DNA of 64,000 bases from the NCBI GenBank assembly GCA_001792895.1, contig MARA01000032.1, forward strand, positions 310,001 through 374,000. Reading direction: 5' to 3'. The notes under the pieces are model-generated. The model searched no databases. It was not told the DNA's origin and saw nothing but the letters and a program-made list of their open reading frames with translations. Each line of letters begins with the position of its first letter. Position 1 is the first letter of the stretch. Shown here one piece after another: positions 23,251-34,836 of this stretch. The stretch comes from Lentinus brumalis. Lineage: Eukaryota > Basidiomycota > Agaricomycetes > Polyporales > Polyporaceae. Made by a program: the position numbers and the translations under genes.

Positions 23251-24833
23251 ATGTCACCACTACAAGACTTTGACCAGATTATCGCTGTGTCTCAGGATCA
23301 GATCAACGCCAGCCTCGACGCTCGCTTCTCTCTCGATGCGAAGTCGCTCAAGTTCAACGCGCAAATTGAAAGCGGAGAGAGGATGTCGGCCACCATGACG
23401 CCGCCCACCGTGAAGCTCTTCATCGACCACGAGCCGTTCAAGTGCCGGTTCGCTCTCCACTTCGTCTCCGGCAGCTTCACATTCTACACCATCCGCGTCG
23501 TGGACGGCAAACCCACTGTCGTTACGCACGAAATCCCCATCAAGGGATGGACCCTCGCATTCACCGTGAATCTTGGCCTAGACGTCCTTAAGACCGTGCC
23601 GCCCGAGATCAAGGCCAAGATCCTCATCCCCGGATCATATAGCGTCAGCCAGCTCCTCCTGGACTTCACCACCGCCGACCTTATGTCCTTTGACCCCGAG
23701 CTTACTAAAACGCCCGGCCTCGAAGTTCCGCTGGGGAAAGACCCGGAGCGCGACGACAAGATTGGGTCGTTCATCCGCGTCTATCTCAAGGAGCTCCAGC
23801 TCTCGACGGACCACAACATTCTCGGTTACGCCGTGACCGTGCCCGACCCGTCGGTCGCGAACCCTATCGCTCCCTCCTTCCCGCCCACGTCTGTCCGGTT
23901 CCAGACGATGGTCTACCAGGGCGACCTGCCCAAGAAGGTCTCTCCGGGCGGCCTCGATTGCTTCCTCTTCCTCGAGATGACCGGCAAGCGCAGCGCTCCG
24001 CACACGCTGATCGACTGGACGTGGAACTGGGTTCAGCCGCCGTCCTCGCCGCCTGGTCCGCGGGAGGGTGGCTGCATGGTCATCGCGAAGTCGGTCTTTT
24101 GGGACGCGTTCTTCGTCGGCCGCGCGACGTTCCTGAACCGCATGGCGCTCGACATGCTCAATCGCGTCGGCTGGGCTATCGACAACCAGGAACTGTCGAG
24201 CATCGGCGGCGCGGACCTCGCGTGGTCGCTCTCGGACTCTAAACCGTCAGACAGCGATCTCGCGTGGAAGTCGACGAAGTCGACGTCCATGAGCTGGCAC
24301 TGGTCGCACCACGCTGAGGACAGATCTTCGGAATCTCGTCCCTACTGGCACGACAGCGACACGCAGGTCACGGTCGAGCTCGACACGAAGAACAACGCGA
24401 TCAACTTCTCGGCGAACACGCACATCTGGCGCGAGAACCACTTCGTCACCCCGATCAACCGGGCAACGAAGGTCGAGATTCGAAAGATCAATGCGACAGT
24501 GAAGTGGGGCTTCGTCTTCACGCTCACCTCCGTCGCCGACGGTGTGCTCGGGGTCAGCACCAAGGCGAGCTACTCCCCCCGCAGACGTCCCTGTCCAAGG
24601 AGCAGACGAGCAACTTCGGGCATTTCGAGGTCCAGTCAGACGCGGAGCTCTCCGCGAATGCCAAGGATCACTTGGACGGCGTCATGGGGAAGATTAACCT
24701 GGTGCACGACGTCGCGGAGGCGTTCAAGAACCATTCGCAATTTGTCTTCCCTGGTGGAGGGGAGTTCTTCATGAAGGACCCGGTGTTCAACGATGATGGC
24801 GACGTGGTTATTGGCTTGACGTATAAGCAGTAG
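23251..24833 (+). CDS. Gene A: conserved fungal protein of unknown family, one apparent one-base gap
   Basis: ATG at 23251 opens MSPLQDFDQIIAVSQDQIN, seven nucleotides after the acceptor of a 49-nt leader intron. The frame runs to SYSP at 24574, changes in the six-C run at 24575-24580, then continues as PQTSLSKEQTSNFGHFEVQS to TAG at 24831-24833. Restoring one C gives 527 aa, and the paralogue A' at 34837-36774 shows SYSPPKTSV unbroken at this point. The protein is beta-rich (GSFTFYTIRVVDG, GWTLAFTVNLGLDVL, VTVELDTKNNAINFSANTH) and ends FVFPGGGEFFMKDPVFNDDG. No signal peptide or membrane segment is seen. The layout weakly resembles TULIP-type lipid-binding proteins, but I would not assign a function. 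A HET gene lies downstream in convergent orientation. Confidence 0.75.
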
Positions 24834-25315
24834 TGAAGGGGGTCGGTGATATGGACTACAATGAGAATGTAGAAAGATGTATATGAAGTGACCGCATTGA
24901 GCAGAGTGAGAGTAGCAGCAGTTTCTCGCATACGGAAATAGAGTGCTAGGCTGTGAGAAGCCGGCCGAAGCCCGAGTTAGGTCGACGGTCACTAGCTCAG
25001 AAGCAACGCTGCTTCTCCGTTTCGCGTTCTCTATTCGTACTGTGACGCCGTGCGCAGAGGCGACGGCGCACTCGGAGGAGTTATCTGAAAACAAAGGAAT
25101 GTCGCAGCATGATAGGGTACAGTTGGGCACCACAAGACTAGTCCGAGCGTCCATACTCAGCACTGTATATGTAGTATGCAAGAAACGCCATGCGTCTCGT
25201 CGCGTATATCGTCACCGTTCAGGGTATCATGATCGTTCGTCGTGCGTTCACGTTCAGGCCTCGCCATGTGCCACCGACAGGCACAAGCTGCAACATGCAC
25301 AGGAGGGCGCGAAGG

Positions 25316-25809
25316 CTACCGGCGCGTAGAAACACTCGGCACGACCTGCCTCCACATCCGCCCAATCGTCCCTGTCCGCGAACGTCTCTCTTTCTCTTTC
25401 TCCGTCTTCACGTCCTTCTCCGCGGGTGCCCTCGGAGCAGTTGCAGCGCGCTCGTGGCCCCTCGGCGACTCGACCGCAGAGCCAAAGTACGATGACCGCC
25501 CCGACCGGGGGGACCCAGACTGAGACTCGCTGCGCGCCCACGGCACAAAGAACGCGCTGCGAGGCTTGCTCACGAGCGAGCCGATGGAGCCCACGGACGC
25601 GGACGACGACGCAGTGCTGTCTGCTCCCGCGCGTACCAGCGGAATCTGCGAGCCGTAATCGTCGTAGTTGCTTGCCCTGCCCTTGCCTTTATCCCGGATC
25701 GCAGGGTATGCGAACCCCTCTTCGTCCTCTTCGGAGACTCCGATGACGCCCACGGGAACGTCGCGGAGCTGCAGCTGCACCCGCGGGTCAGCACTTCGAG
25801 CTCGTCCAC
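25316..25809 (-). pseudogene. Orphan coding-like 3' exon(s), unrecognised
   Basis: From 25780 down, one frame reads VQLQLRDVPVGVIGVSEED, AYPAIRDKGKGRASNYDDYG and a Ser/Arg-rich tail to a stop at 25316. Just upstream another frame reads GEVDELEVLTR; one added base near the GGG of CGCGGG would join them. An intron-like GTGAGT...ATCAG segment precedes it, overlapping the HET1 stop region. The composition looks like the cytoplasmic tail of a larger protein, but there is no 5' part: the HET1 gene sits where it should be. Possibly the remnant of a gene truncated by insertion of the A/HET block, or a cryptic extra 3' exon of HET1. Confidence 0.35.
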
Positions 25810-25899
25810 CTCCCCATGAGGACGCGCGCTGATAGATAAGAAATCAGTCGGAGCGTTTGACTGCTTGATACTAGTGGCAGATAGGATCGTGACGACTCA

Positions 25900-28092
25900 C
25901 TATCTGTATGGAGACGCGAAGACCAGACTTTCCAAGCTGGATGAAGGTCGTACTGGGGGTCGTTCGGCTCGGGGTCGTTCGGCTCGGGGTCGTTCGGCTG
26001 AGTCCTCAGTCCTGAGGTGTGGATAGATCCATGTCATCGTCCGCATTTCATCAAGTGACTGTTCGATGATATAGACGTCCAAGGTGCCCATGACGGTGCC
26101 AGAGAATGCGCGGAAGTACACAGTCGCGTTGGAGCGGATGCGAGCATGTAGCTCACGCTTCATGTCGATCGGGAGGTCCGCTGCGTGGGGTCGTTCAATA
26201 CGCTCCCAATCGATGACGTGTGTCCTCTGGCAAGTAAGTCGAACATGGCAAGCATGTTGTGGTTCGACACATTGGCCACCGCCGGCGACAGACACAAACT
26301 CGACTGTGAGCCAAGTCCTCGTGCGCCGGGTATCCCATGTGATACACTGTCCGACGTGGATCCATAGCATCTCCTTGGTGCTGTCCTTCGCGAGCGCGAA
26401 AGTGGTAGTGCGATGTGGCCACAGTTCAAGAGTAGAATAGTATTCCTTGGGCCATATATGATGACGAGTCTGGGATCGGAGACGACTCGTTGGAGTCAGA
26501 CCCTGCGCTTCCAGTTCTGCGAAAGCATAGGTGCAAAACCGGATGGCACAATAGTCGAAGGTAATCAGTTGGTACGCCGCCTCTTGCGCCTGACGCCAGG
26601 AAAGAGACCCATCCGGAGACTGCTCGCGTTGATAATGGGACCGGTCTGCGAGCACCATGGCCGACTGCTGTTTGACATATACATCTTTCCACCGGTACGT
26701 CGGTGCATCGCGTGATAAGCCAAGTAACCTCCGCGTTTTGCTGTCTCTGGGATCGAACCAGATCCAGCGCGCAAAATGGCCTTGATCACGGTTCACCAAT
26801 TTGAACGCCCCGGGTTCGATGGAAAGGACGCAACCAACTCGGTGTAAAGGACTATTCTTCGACTCGCTCTGCAGCACCAGACCCAGGAGTGCACCACTAG
26901 GTCGGCGGCGACATGCTAGAATGGCGATAGACATGTTGTCTCCTTCGATGACAGGCAGATGTGTCCTGATACCGAGGCTGGTGACGGTAAACTCCGGGAC
27001 TTGGAGAGCAGACATCGGCACATCGTCCTGTCGAGTGGCGGATCGAAACGCGAGCGCAGTCGAGCGCACGAGGGGTCGCGCCTGTTCCAGAGAGGTCAAT
27101 GTCATCCGCCGTCCGTCTATGTCAAACAGAAAACAGTGTGCTCACACTTGCGACCGGTTCAGGCTCCCACCTCTGCAGAATATCTTCCAATAGCTCCCCG
27201 GGTATCGTTACGAGTCCGGGGGATGCAGCGAAATCTGCAGGAGAATTGGCGAGGAGGTTGCCATAATGAACAGAGCGACGCCGATGTGCTGATGAGTCGC
27301 TGGGAACTTCCCAGAGGAGCTGCCCGGGAAACGAGATCGAAGGTCCCCAGGCGAACAAGCTATGATCCGGAGAGTTCTTCATTATCTCCTCCTGAAGCCG
27401 ACGGAAAGCACGGCGGCCCTCGCCGTAGATGGTAGGCATGTTGACGTCGAACATTCCCATCAGCGAGTATGCCTCGTCCTCCACGCGCGTAGTCTCCCTC
27501 CGGGATGCCCATGACATCCTCTTGTACACTGGAACAGAGGTGATAGGGCGGGCGAAGGTGAGCACGTCCACGTCGATGCCCGTGATCTGTTCCAGCAACG
27601 TGGCCAATACCTCCTTGCTACCGAGATACCGCCACTGCGAAGCCAGGAAGTGGACATCCCGAGATGCGAGAAGCTCCTGGAGCGTCCATCCACGGGTGAA
27701 CCACTTGCTTTTCCATACCTGTGTATCGGGGCGTTTTCGTCCTCCGCAGTGACGTCCTCCAGATAAGCGTAGCATACCGTGGCCGCCGCGTACCAATGGT
27801 ACATAGAGTTGATAGCCTCGGACAGCTCCGCGCTACTCGTCTTGTCGATGCAGCAGGTGTCTATCCAGACCCATTCGAACCCCTGGGACTCCGCGTAGAC
27901 GCAGCAGCCTCTGATCTTGGCCGAAGCCCTCAATCGTGGATTGTCGTCTAGGAGACCACTGGGGGAGTGTATGGCCTGAAGGTCTTGAAACGACTGCTCC
28001 TGTGCACCCCAGACGTGAGAGAGGATCGCGTACTTCGGAGGAGGTCGGGCAAAGTATCTCAGCTCTGCGCGATCCGTGCGGAGGAGCCACAT
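25900..28092 (-). CDS. HET-domain (heterokaryon incompatibility-type) protein 1
   Basis: Exons 28092-27148 and 27116-25900, joined by a 31-nt GTGTGAG...CATAG intron, shorter than usual. The N-terminal HET domain is clear: MWLLRTDRAEL, YAILSHVWG, WIDTCCIDKTSSAELSEAI, WFTRGWTLQELL, RMSWASRRETTRVEDEAYSL and MPTIYGEGRRAFRRL. HET proteins act in self/non-self recognition and trigger cell death in filamentous ascomycetes; their role in basidiomycetes is less clear. A one-base gap in the GGGG at 27728-27731 (plus strand) separates EDENAP from DTQVWKSKWFTRGW; one added C restores a protein of about 720 aa. The C-terminal half (EFTVTSLGIRTHLPVIEGD onward) has no known domain but is shared with HET2. 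The extreme C-terminus carries a short AERPR repeat missing from HET2. Confidence 0.85.
25956..26000 (-). repeat. Three 15-bp tandem repeats in the HET1 C-terminus
   Basis: GGGGTCGTTCGGCTC (plus strand) occurs at 25956-25970 and 25971-25985, and with a changed last base at 25986-26000. It encodes AERPR-type units in HET1. In-frame multiples of 15 bp allow length change without frameshift. The paralogue HET2 lacks them. Confidence 0.85.
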
Positions 28093-28891
28093 GGCCCATA
28101 TGTATCCCTGACAGAATCGTCAATGCCACTATACACTTGCTATACCTATACACTCGTTGAGATGGTCGATGCTCACCTCGGTTCCTAAAGATACGGGGCG
28201 TAAGTGGGCAGAGTTGAGGGAGGGAGACTCACTTACTTGTAATCTCTCCGAACAGAAGGTTCTGTCAATGCGGGCTATGCCAACCGATGCAGCAGCATAT
28301 TCCGCAGAAGCGGTCCAACGGGGGTTGACAGGATCTCGTAAGTGTATTTGAGTTGCACCCCAGACCCGTCACAGTTCACTGACTAAGCCTGATCCGCTGT
28401 CTCGAAAGAAAGCCGATGAGTTCGAGTACCACCACGACATATAACATAGGATTGAACACACACTTCGATCACAAACGACTAACCATCCACGATGCCGGGG
28501 AAGTAGCTGGAAAGGAGCGGATCGCCTTGCTGACAATGAGGTGCTGCCTGGACCAACATGGGTATCACTGCTAGCATACACCAACGACTTGTGTCATAAA
28601 TCAAGAGTATATCCATCAGGCGGAGTTCGAGGTAGGGGCGAGTTACGACAAGGTCGGTAGGGGAGGTGGAGGACGAGGATGGGGTACAGGGAGGAGTAGG
28701 GAATCTACTGCGGGTGGGATCAGGACGAGATAAACGAGCGACAGCGGATTTAAGGAGAAGGGTATAGGGTAGGCGGCGATGATAGAACAACTACGACAAC
28801 GATGTGAGCAATAATGATGCAGAACAGAGTCAACCATAAACAGACGCGAGTCCACTGCCAGAGGAAAACATAGATGGGAACGGCGGTCCTA
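28093..28891. other. Intergenic, no supported gene
   Basis: 800 bp between the HET1 start and the RAX1-like stop. It should carry the HET1 promoter and the RAX1-like 3' UTR. No convincing coding or RNA feature was seen. Confidence 0.45.
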
Positions 28892-30217
28892 TTACAGCCT
28901 GTGTCCGGGCACCGCCCAGAATATCATCGTCAGCGCAACCGTGCACGACGCAACGAGGATCGTCACCCAGATCGCACGCCCGAGCAGGAGCTTCTTGACG
29001 TATGGCTCGCGGATGCGAAGCGTGCGGAATGGCGTGGACTCGGACTGGCCGAGGAAGACGAGCACGGGATCAAGCTCGTACTGGTGCGAAATGAGGAAAA
29101 GAATGGCGAGAGCGTAGGGTATGAAGAGCTGCGTGGCCCCAGTCAGCGAAATTCCATCCCGAAAGCGACAATGTGAATACGTACGAAGAAACGCTTCGAC
29201 TTGGGCTGGACGTCGAGGAAGATGAGAGAGAAACCGGCCGCCAGACCGATCCAGAGGATAACGAGACCCGCGATCAGCCTGACGAGAGCAGACACAGGGG
29301 TCAGGTTCCCGAAGGCTTTCGCGCGCAGGAACCGAGGGAACGCGTCCTGCTCCATTGCGCGATAGCAGTACTCCTTCTGGGCATGGAACATGTCCGGAAT
29401 CTGAGCCATGAGCGACATCTCGCTCTGCGTTTTGGGCTCATGGGTGCTGCTAAGGGGGAAGGAGTGGATGCGTAGTGCCGGGGGCAAGTATATCTCGTGG
29501 TTCTCATTTGAGCCTGGAGTAGTTCCCGCAGGCGAGAGGTAGCGATAGTAGATGCGCTCCGCGGACGCAATGAGGTCTTGGCGGGTTATCGCCTGGGAAC
29601 GGGGAATGATCGTGGGTGCGCGCGATGCGCGTTTGAAGGGGGTAGGGGTGCGGCCAGAGAGCGAGAAGGGAGTCGTAGAACGTGGCGGCTCGGTGGTACC
29701 AACGGCCGTCACGCCAGGGGAGACGGACGTTAGGCGGGGCTGGGACTGCGAGCTGCCTTCTCGTCGCCCGCCGCGGCCAGGTTCTGCCTATCCCACTCGG
29801 AAAGCATCTCACCTGTGCTCGCAGTGCTCCGCTTCGTGCCCGTTTGCGGGTTCAGCCCCACCACCGTGCCGTAGATAGACCCTCGCCTGCGCGCATAGTC
29901 CCAGTACTCGGGCCAGTCCTCGCGGATCGCCCTGCCAGACTTGCGCACGTCCTTGAAGTATGCGCGACACAAGTTCTCGTGCTGCTGCACGTCTAGCCAG
30001 AAGTCCAGGATATCTTCCGCGCCTTCACGTTGCAGAAACAAGCTATGTCATAGCGTTCAGTCGATCAGACATGCGGATTCCGCTGCTTGACGACTCACTA
30101 AAACATGAACAAGTCCACGGGCGGACGGGTTCGGCGTGACAGGACCTCAGTGAACGTGGGCAGACGGTTCTTTCGGTCCTTTGCCCAGTCATCTTGGCGA
30201 CGTTGCTCATCGTCCAT
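28892..30217 (-). CDS. RGS-domain transmembrane protein, RAX1-like
   Basis: Exon 1 is 30217-30099 (MDDEQRRQDDWAKDRKNRLP), exon 2 starts at 30042, and the last exon is 29128-28892 after a GTACGT...CGCAG intron. The N-terminal RGS-like domain reads RRTRPPVDLFMFYLFLQREG and DILDFWLDVQQHENLCRAY. Three membrane segments follow: LIAGLVILWIGLAAGFSLIF, LFIPYALAILFLISHQYELD and VTILVASCTVALTMIFWAV. This architecture is that of fungal Rax1, involved in polarity and bud-site marking in yeast; in basidiomycetes the role is untested. Between 29765 and 29822 the frame changes: either a 56-nt intron (GTGAGA...GAGAAG) or one lost G explains it, and I cannot decide. The gene diverges from MED8, 272 bp away. 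Confidence 0.8.
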
Positions 30218-30489
30218 ATCGGCGTTGTCGCTGTTCGCGACGGTGAGGGAGAAGGCAAGGAACAACGCGGCGGTCGCGCGGCTGGCGTTCAACACGATTT
30301 TAGGCTCCGCTTATCCCTTGACAACAAACTTGAACACAGTTCTTACCTGGCTTCAATGCTCGTAACCTTACTGACTTATATTGACTGTAGCCATAGTACT
30401 CGACCTATACCTCGACCTAGCTCGTCCTCCTCCCTCGTCCTCCTCGTCGTCTCTCAATCTTGTGCAGTTACTTTCTGAAGCTGGATGTT
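30218..30489. promoter_or_regulatory. Shared RAX1-like/MED8 intergenic promoter region
   Basis: 272 bp separate the two divergent start codons, so both promoters must lie here or overlap transcribed leaders. The MED8 side is CT-rich (30415-30455), a common feature near transcription starts in these fungi. Confidence 0.4.
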
Positions 30490-31337
30490 ATGACAACGCT
30501 CAACAATACGCTAGCCGGCCTTGGTCCAGAGGTCGGACCTTTTGCTGGTCTTCCCTTCGACCTACAGAACCTGCCCGTCGGCCAGCTCGAGTCCTTGCGA
30601 TTCAAAGCAAACCAGATCATTGAGTCCATTCAACTCCTCCAGAGGACCATAGACTTAGGAGGACAGAATGTAATGCCCGCATGGCCAGACATACTGTCGA
30701 AATACAATATCCTGCTCTCGCAGTCCCACAACCTCACCATATCCCTCCTCGCGGCCCACCAGGCAAGCACCGCTACGCTCGGAAACCCATACGAGAAGAT
30801 TGCATTACACCCTCGTGTCCCGCTCACCGATGCGCAGCTGGACAATGAGCTCATCCCCCTCCTCCGCAACCAGCAAACCACCGACGTCCTGCGCTATGAG
30901 AACGAGACCGTCCGACATCTCGCGGAACACATGGAGACCAAGGGTCTCTGGGCGTTCTCGGACACGCGTCGCGTCCAGGCGGCAGGCATCCCGAGTATGA
31001 TGATGTCCTGCGAGAATGCGAGCAGATACGTGCTGAGCACGACGCACGCGTCGAGCGCGCCACACGGGCGGTGACGATGCTCCGCGACAAGTACGACTGG
31101 AAGGCGCGTGTCGAGGTTGAGCAGGAAGAACCCGAGGAGCTCGACTGGGACCCACGCTTACCAGGAAGCGTTACGGAAGGTGGCCCTGAGCCGAGTGAGG
31201 AGGGAAGTGCTGAGACGCCAAGTGGTAGACAAAGTAACGACAGCGAAGAGGAGGAGGAGCTGGAGGAGGTCCTCGGGAACGGCGAGCATACACCGGAAGG
31301 TTCACAAGGTCCGCCGACTCCGATGGCCGTTGGGTAG
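30490..31337 (+). CDS. MED8: Mediator complex subunit 8, one apparent one-base gap
   Basis: Head-module subunit of Mediator, linking regulators to RNA polymerase II in the nucleus. ATG at 30490 gives MTTLNNTLAG. Family segments: QLESLRFKANQIIESIQLLQ, MPAWPDILSKYNILLSQSHN, NPYEKIALHPRVPLTDAQLD and LIPLLRNQQTTDVLRYENE. At CCC 30990-30992 the frame must change from AAGIP to EYDDVLRECEQIRAEHDARV; one added C gives 283 codons including stop. The protein then runs through MLRDKYDWKARVEVEQEEPE to an acidic low-complexity tail and TAG at 31335-31337. No intron is seen. The clean continuation of family sequence across the gap argues for a sequence error rather than a pseudogene. Confidence 0.88.
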
Positions 31338-32043
31338 GATTCTATTGATTGGATCCTGGTACGTGGTTACCGGTTAACCATCGCGGGTCTCTGTCTAAGT
31401 ACTGATATCTACGAAGGGTCCTGCTGTACCACCCTTTGCGCATCGATTGTCGTGGCGGCCATCGACGACAGACTACAGTGAGCTATCGATTGTGGTAACT
31501 CTCCTGGCCTACTAGCTATGCCGTGAATGGACTCCCTCTGTTGTGTTCGACGTCACGCACCGTTGTCCGAGTCCCCATGGATGCCAGCGAAGCGATCAGC
31601 AGCGCCCCAAGAATCCTCACTTTCCAGACCAGATTATGCAATAACCGTCGGCCGAGCCGGTCACTGACTCGCTGTCAATATTTCAATGCTGTGGCCTCCG
31701 CTTGCCTCGACTGAATGAACTCCGCAGTCTTCTCACAAGCGTTGTCACGCCCCTATCTACTGCTCGCGGGATAATTGGGGTTCCTCCGCCAAGGTACCGT
31801 ATCTCAACGTAAGTGCGTCTTCTAGCGCGGCGCCCGACGATCTGCGACCCTTGATGGCGCAGACAAAGTTCCTCTCCGAGGACCGAAGTTTGCGGCAGAA
31901 TTCGCGGTATATCCGTCGTCAGCCGCGCGCGTGTCTCCGTCAATCCCCTCCTTCGGTCCGCGAACAGGTGCCACAGTGCGTACAGTACTATCCCGACGCC
32001 TTTAAGGCATGTGCTGACAGCGCCAAGACTCCAGGTCATTTCA
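31338..32043. other. Intergenic, no supported gene
   Basis: 700 bp between MED8 and HET2, both plus strand. It should hold the HET2 promoter. Short open frames only. Confidence 0.45.
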
Positions 32044-34174
32044 ATGTGGCTGCTGCGCACAGACCGCGCAGAGTTGCACTACTTCAGTAGACCCCCTCCG
32101 AAGTTCGCTATCCTCTCGCACGTATGGTGGGACCATGAACTGTCGTTCCAGGATCTCCAGGCGCTCCACTCTGCCTCTTCCTCGGGTGACGACAACCCAC
32201 GCTCCAGAGCATCCCCCAAGATCAGGGATTGTTGCATCTATGCTGAATCCGAGGGCTACGAATGGCTATGGGTAGACACGTGCTGCATTGACAAGACGAG
32301 CAGCGCCGAGCTCTCCGAGGCAGTGAACTCGATGTACTCGTGGTACGCGTTCGCGTCCGTGTGCTACGCTTATCTGCAGGACGTCCACGCAGAGAAGGAC
32401 GGAAGCGTTTGCGATGCGTCCATCCGCCAAAGCAGGTGGTTTACACGCGGGTGGACCCTCCAGGAGCTCATCGCACCGAAGGACGTCCACTTCCTCTCCG
32501 CAGAATGGCGATGGCTCGGGACCAAGCGAATGTTTGCTTCGTTTCTCGACCTGCTCACCGGTATCGACTCCGACGTCCTCACCTTCGCCAAACCCGTTAC
32601 GGCCATCCCAGTCGCGAAGAGAATGTCTTGGGCGGCGCGCCGGGAAACGACGAGGGTGGAAGACGAGGCCTACGCGCTCATGGGCATATTCGGAGTCAAC
32701 ATGCCTACTATCTATGGCGAGGGACGGCGCGCATTTCGAAGACTCCAGGAAGAAATCATAAGGAGCTCTGCCGACCATACTTTGTTTGCGTGGGGTCCTT
32801 CTCTTCCGTTCCCTGGACACTTCCAATGGGCGCCGTCTGGTGGTTGTTGCGAATCCCACGGCCAAGATCGTCCGTACTTTCAAAACCTCCTCGCTTGTTC
32901 TCCTCTGGACTTCGCGGGATTCTCCGGGATCTCTGTTATACAGGGTGAGGCACTCGAGGACACCCTTCAAAAAAGGATGGTCTCCGCTTCAGAGAAGGTG
33001 TGTTTGTTCTCACGTCCTCCTTCAATCGAGTTCTGTTGACTGGTTGTGTCCGTGTACGCAGGGGCCGTCCCTTCTCCAGCGTTTTGTAGGGACCAGTCAA
33101 GCGAAACTTGGACGTCCCGCTGCTCCGGAACACGTGCCGCAGAAAAGAGTCACGACTCCATTGAATGCCCATCATGTCGCCGACTTCACCGTTACCAGTC
33201 TCGGGATTCGAGCCCATCTTCCGGTCATCACAGCAGGCGCAATTTCTGTGGCGCTGCTAGCATGTCGTGGCACCGTTACCAGCGGCGCCATCCTGGGCCT
33301 GGTACTTCGGCGCGTGTCTGAGCAATCGCCTCTGCACCACGTTGGGGGCAGTCTTCTCGTGGACTTCGCTCGCTTGGAGTTGTCTGTGTCCACTGCTCAT
33401 TCGGAGGTGACTGGTCACCATGTTCGTTGGATCCTCTTCGACCCTGCAGATGCCACAACCCGGCGACTACTAGGACTGTCGCCTTCGGGAGCGACGTATC
33501 AGTGGACCGACATTTACATCCGGCAGGAGTCGGCCATGGTAATCGAAGACCAACGCCTCGCCCTCGGACCTCGGAGACCAGTTGTATCTTCTTCGCCATT
33601 CGACTCCATGGTTCTAGACCCTTGCTGGGTCGCGCTGTTCGATATTGCAATCGCTTGGCTGGAGCAACAAGGCTTCCAAAGCGAGGATCCATGGCTCTAC
33701 GACGTCAACCGTGTTCAACCCTCCTCAGTCGTCACTTATACGTTCACGCACGTCGTCACCCACGAACAGTTCGTAATCCGTATCGGCCAGTGCCTGACAT
33801 GGGAGTCATGGTCTCGGCTCTGGGTCACGGTCGAGTTCAGCGCTCGCCCCCCGTCCACAGACTCGGAGGTGGAGCCTCAGCAGGCTAGTCTGCCAGTGCC
33901 CGACCCCATCCATGGGCCTGACGTTCGCCTGCGTTGCGATAGCGAGCATCTGGGAGATTGGGATCGGGACGACAGCCTGGTGGCCTGCCCCGTCGATGTC
34001 GACAAGTTGGAACCCATTTCGATGTATAGCCGCGCCTTCCCGCCGCCAGTAGGGAGTGCTAGCGGCACCGTGCATCTGACCGTGCTAGACAAATGGTCGA
34101 AGACTCGTTCGGCGACTGCTTGGATCTACCCAGACTTCGTACCACACCCGCGTATACCCATCACGGACGGCTGA
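32044..34174 (+). CDS. HET-domain (heterokaryon incompatibility-type) protein 2
   Basis: Exons 32044-32997 and 33062-34174 (64-nt GTGTGT...ACGCAG intron) give 688 aa in an unbroken frame. ATG at 32044 opens MWLLRTDRAELHYFSRPP, the same start as HET1. HET motifs: FAILSHVWW, WVDTCCIDKTSSAELSEAV, WFTRGWTLQELIAPKDVHFL, RMSWAARRETTRVEDEAYAL and MPTIYGEGRRAFRRL. The C-terminal half (DFTVTSLGIRAHLPVI, RWILFDPADATTRRLLGLSP, WIYPDF) matches HET1 segment by segment but at clearly lower identity than the HET domain. Intron position and phase differ slightly from HET1. This copy is intact. It lies convergent to A', as HET1 is to A. Confidence 0.92.
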
Positions 34175-34836
34175 GAAGCCGCAGCTACCATCGCCTTGCT
34201 ACGTTGCGGAGGATTCTACTTCCGCTTCTGTACGTGGGTTTCAACTGTCGGGTAGGGCTGCCGGGTTGAAACGGGTAGGCCGGGTATGTTATATGACACC
34301 AACCCGACCGCAGCGGTTCGTACTGCCTGACCTTGAGAGTTCCGTTGCGGCTTGCCAGAGACCAAGCGTTGTCTGCTGCAATTCAGTAGCATTACGCAGC
34401 CTGCAGCCTGCAGCCTGAAGATAAGGTGTAGTTAGTGACCAATCTTGTTGTAACACGCGGATGAGAAGTGTCGAATCAATGCACAGAGATGCTGCTGACT
34501 ATCGGACGCGAGCATTTTGAGAGGGAACCAAATTGAACATAATCGTGACGGACCAGTCGGTGAGAGTGAGACTGATAGCGGATGTTGTATCATAACGGTA
34601 AAATGTCTGATCATGCACCGTATGCGTAGGTGAACGCATCGCACGGTCGCACGAAGGACTTGGTCGTGGCTGCAATGACAGTGAAATTCGAGCTGAGTTA
34701 TCGATTGATCATTGTACAAGCACGCCGTTCCAAACATCTATGTATCGTGTAACCGACGCTATGTTCGGGCCCAGTCGACCTGGTCGAAGCTCTGACACCG
34801 TCCACGTCTGAGATTCAACTGCGAATTATGCATATG
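34175..34836. other. Convergent intergenic region
   Basis: 660 bp between the 3' ends of HET2 (+) and A' (-). It has a short CAGCCTG tandem (34400-34420). No gene seen. Confidence 0.45.

Noticed and set aside
23251..24833. Gene A as a toxin-family protein on the basis of a loose TULIP-like look
   Set aside because: The resemblance is only in the general beta-rich pattern and a few end residues; no diagnostic motif or gene context supports it.
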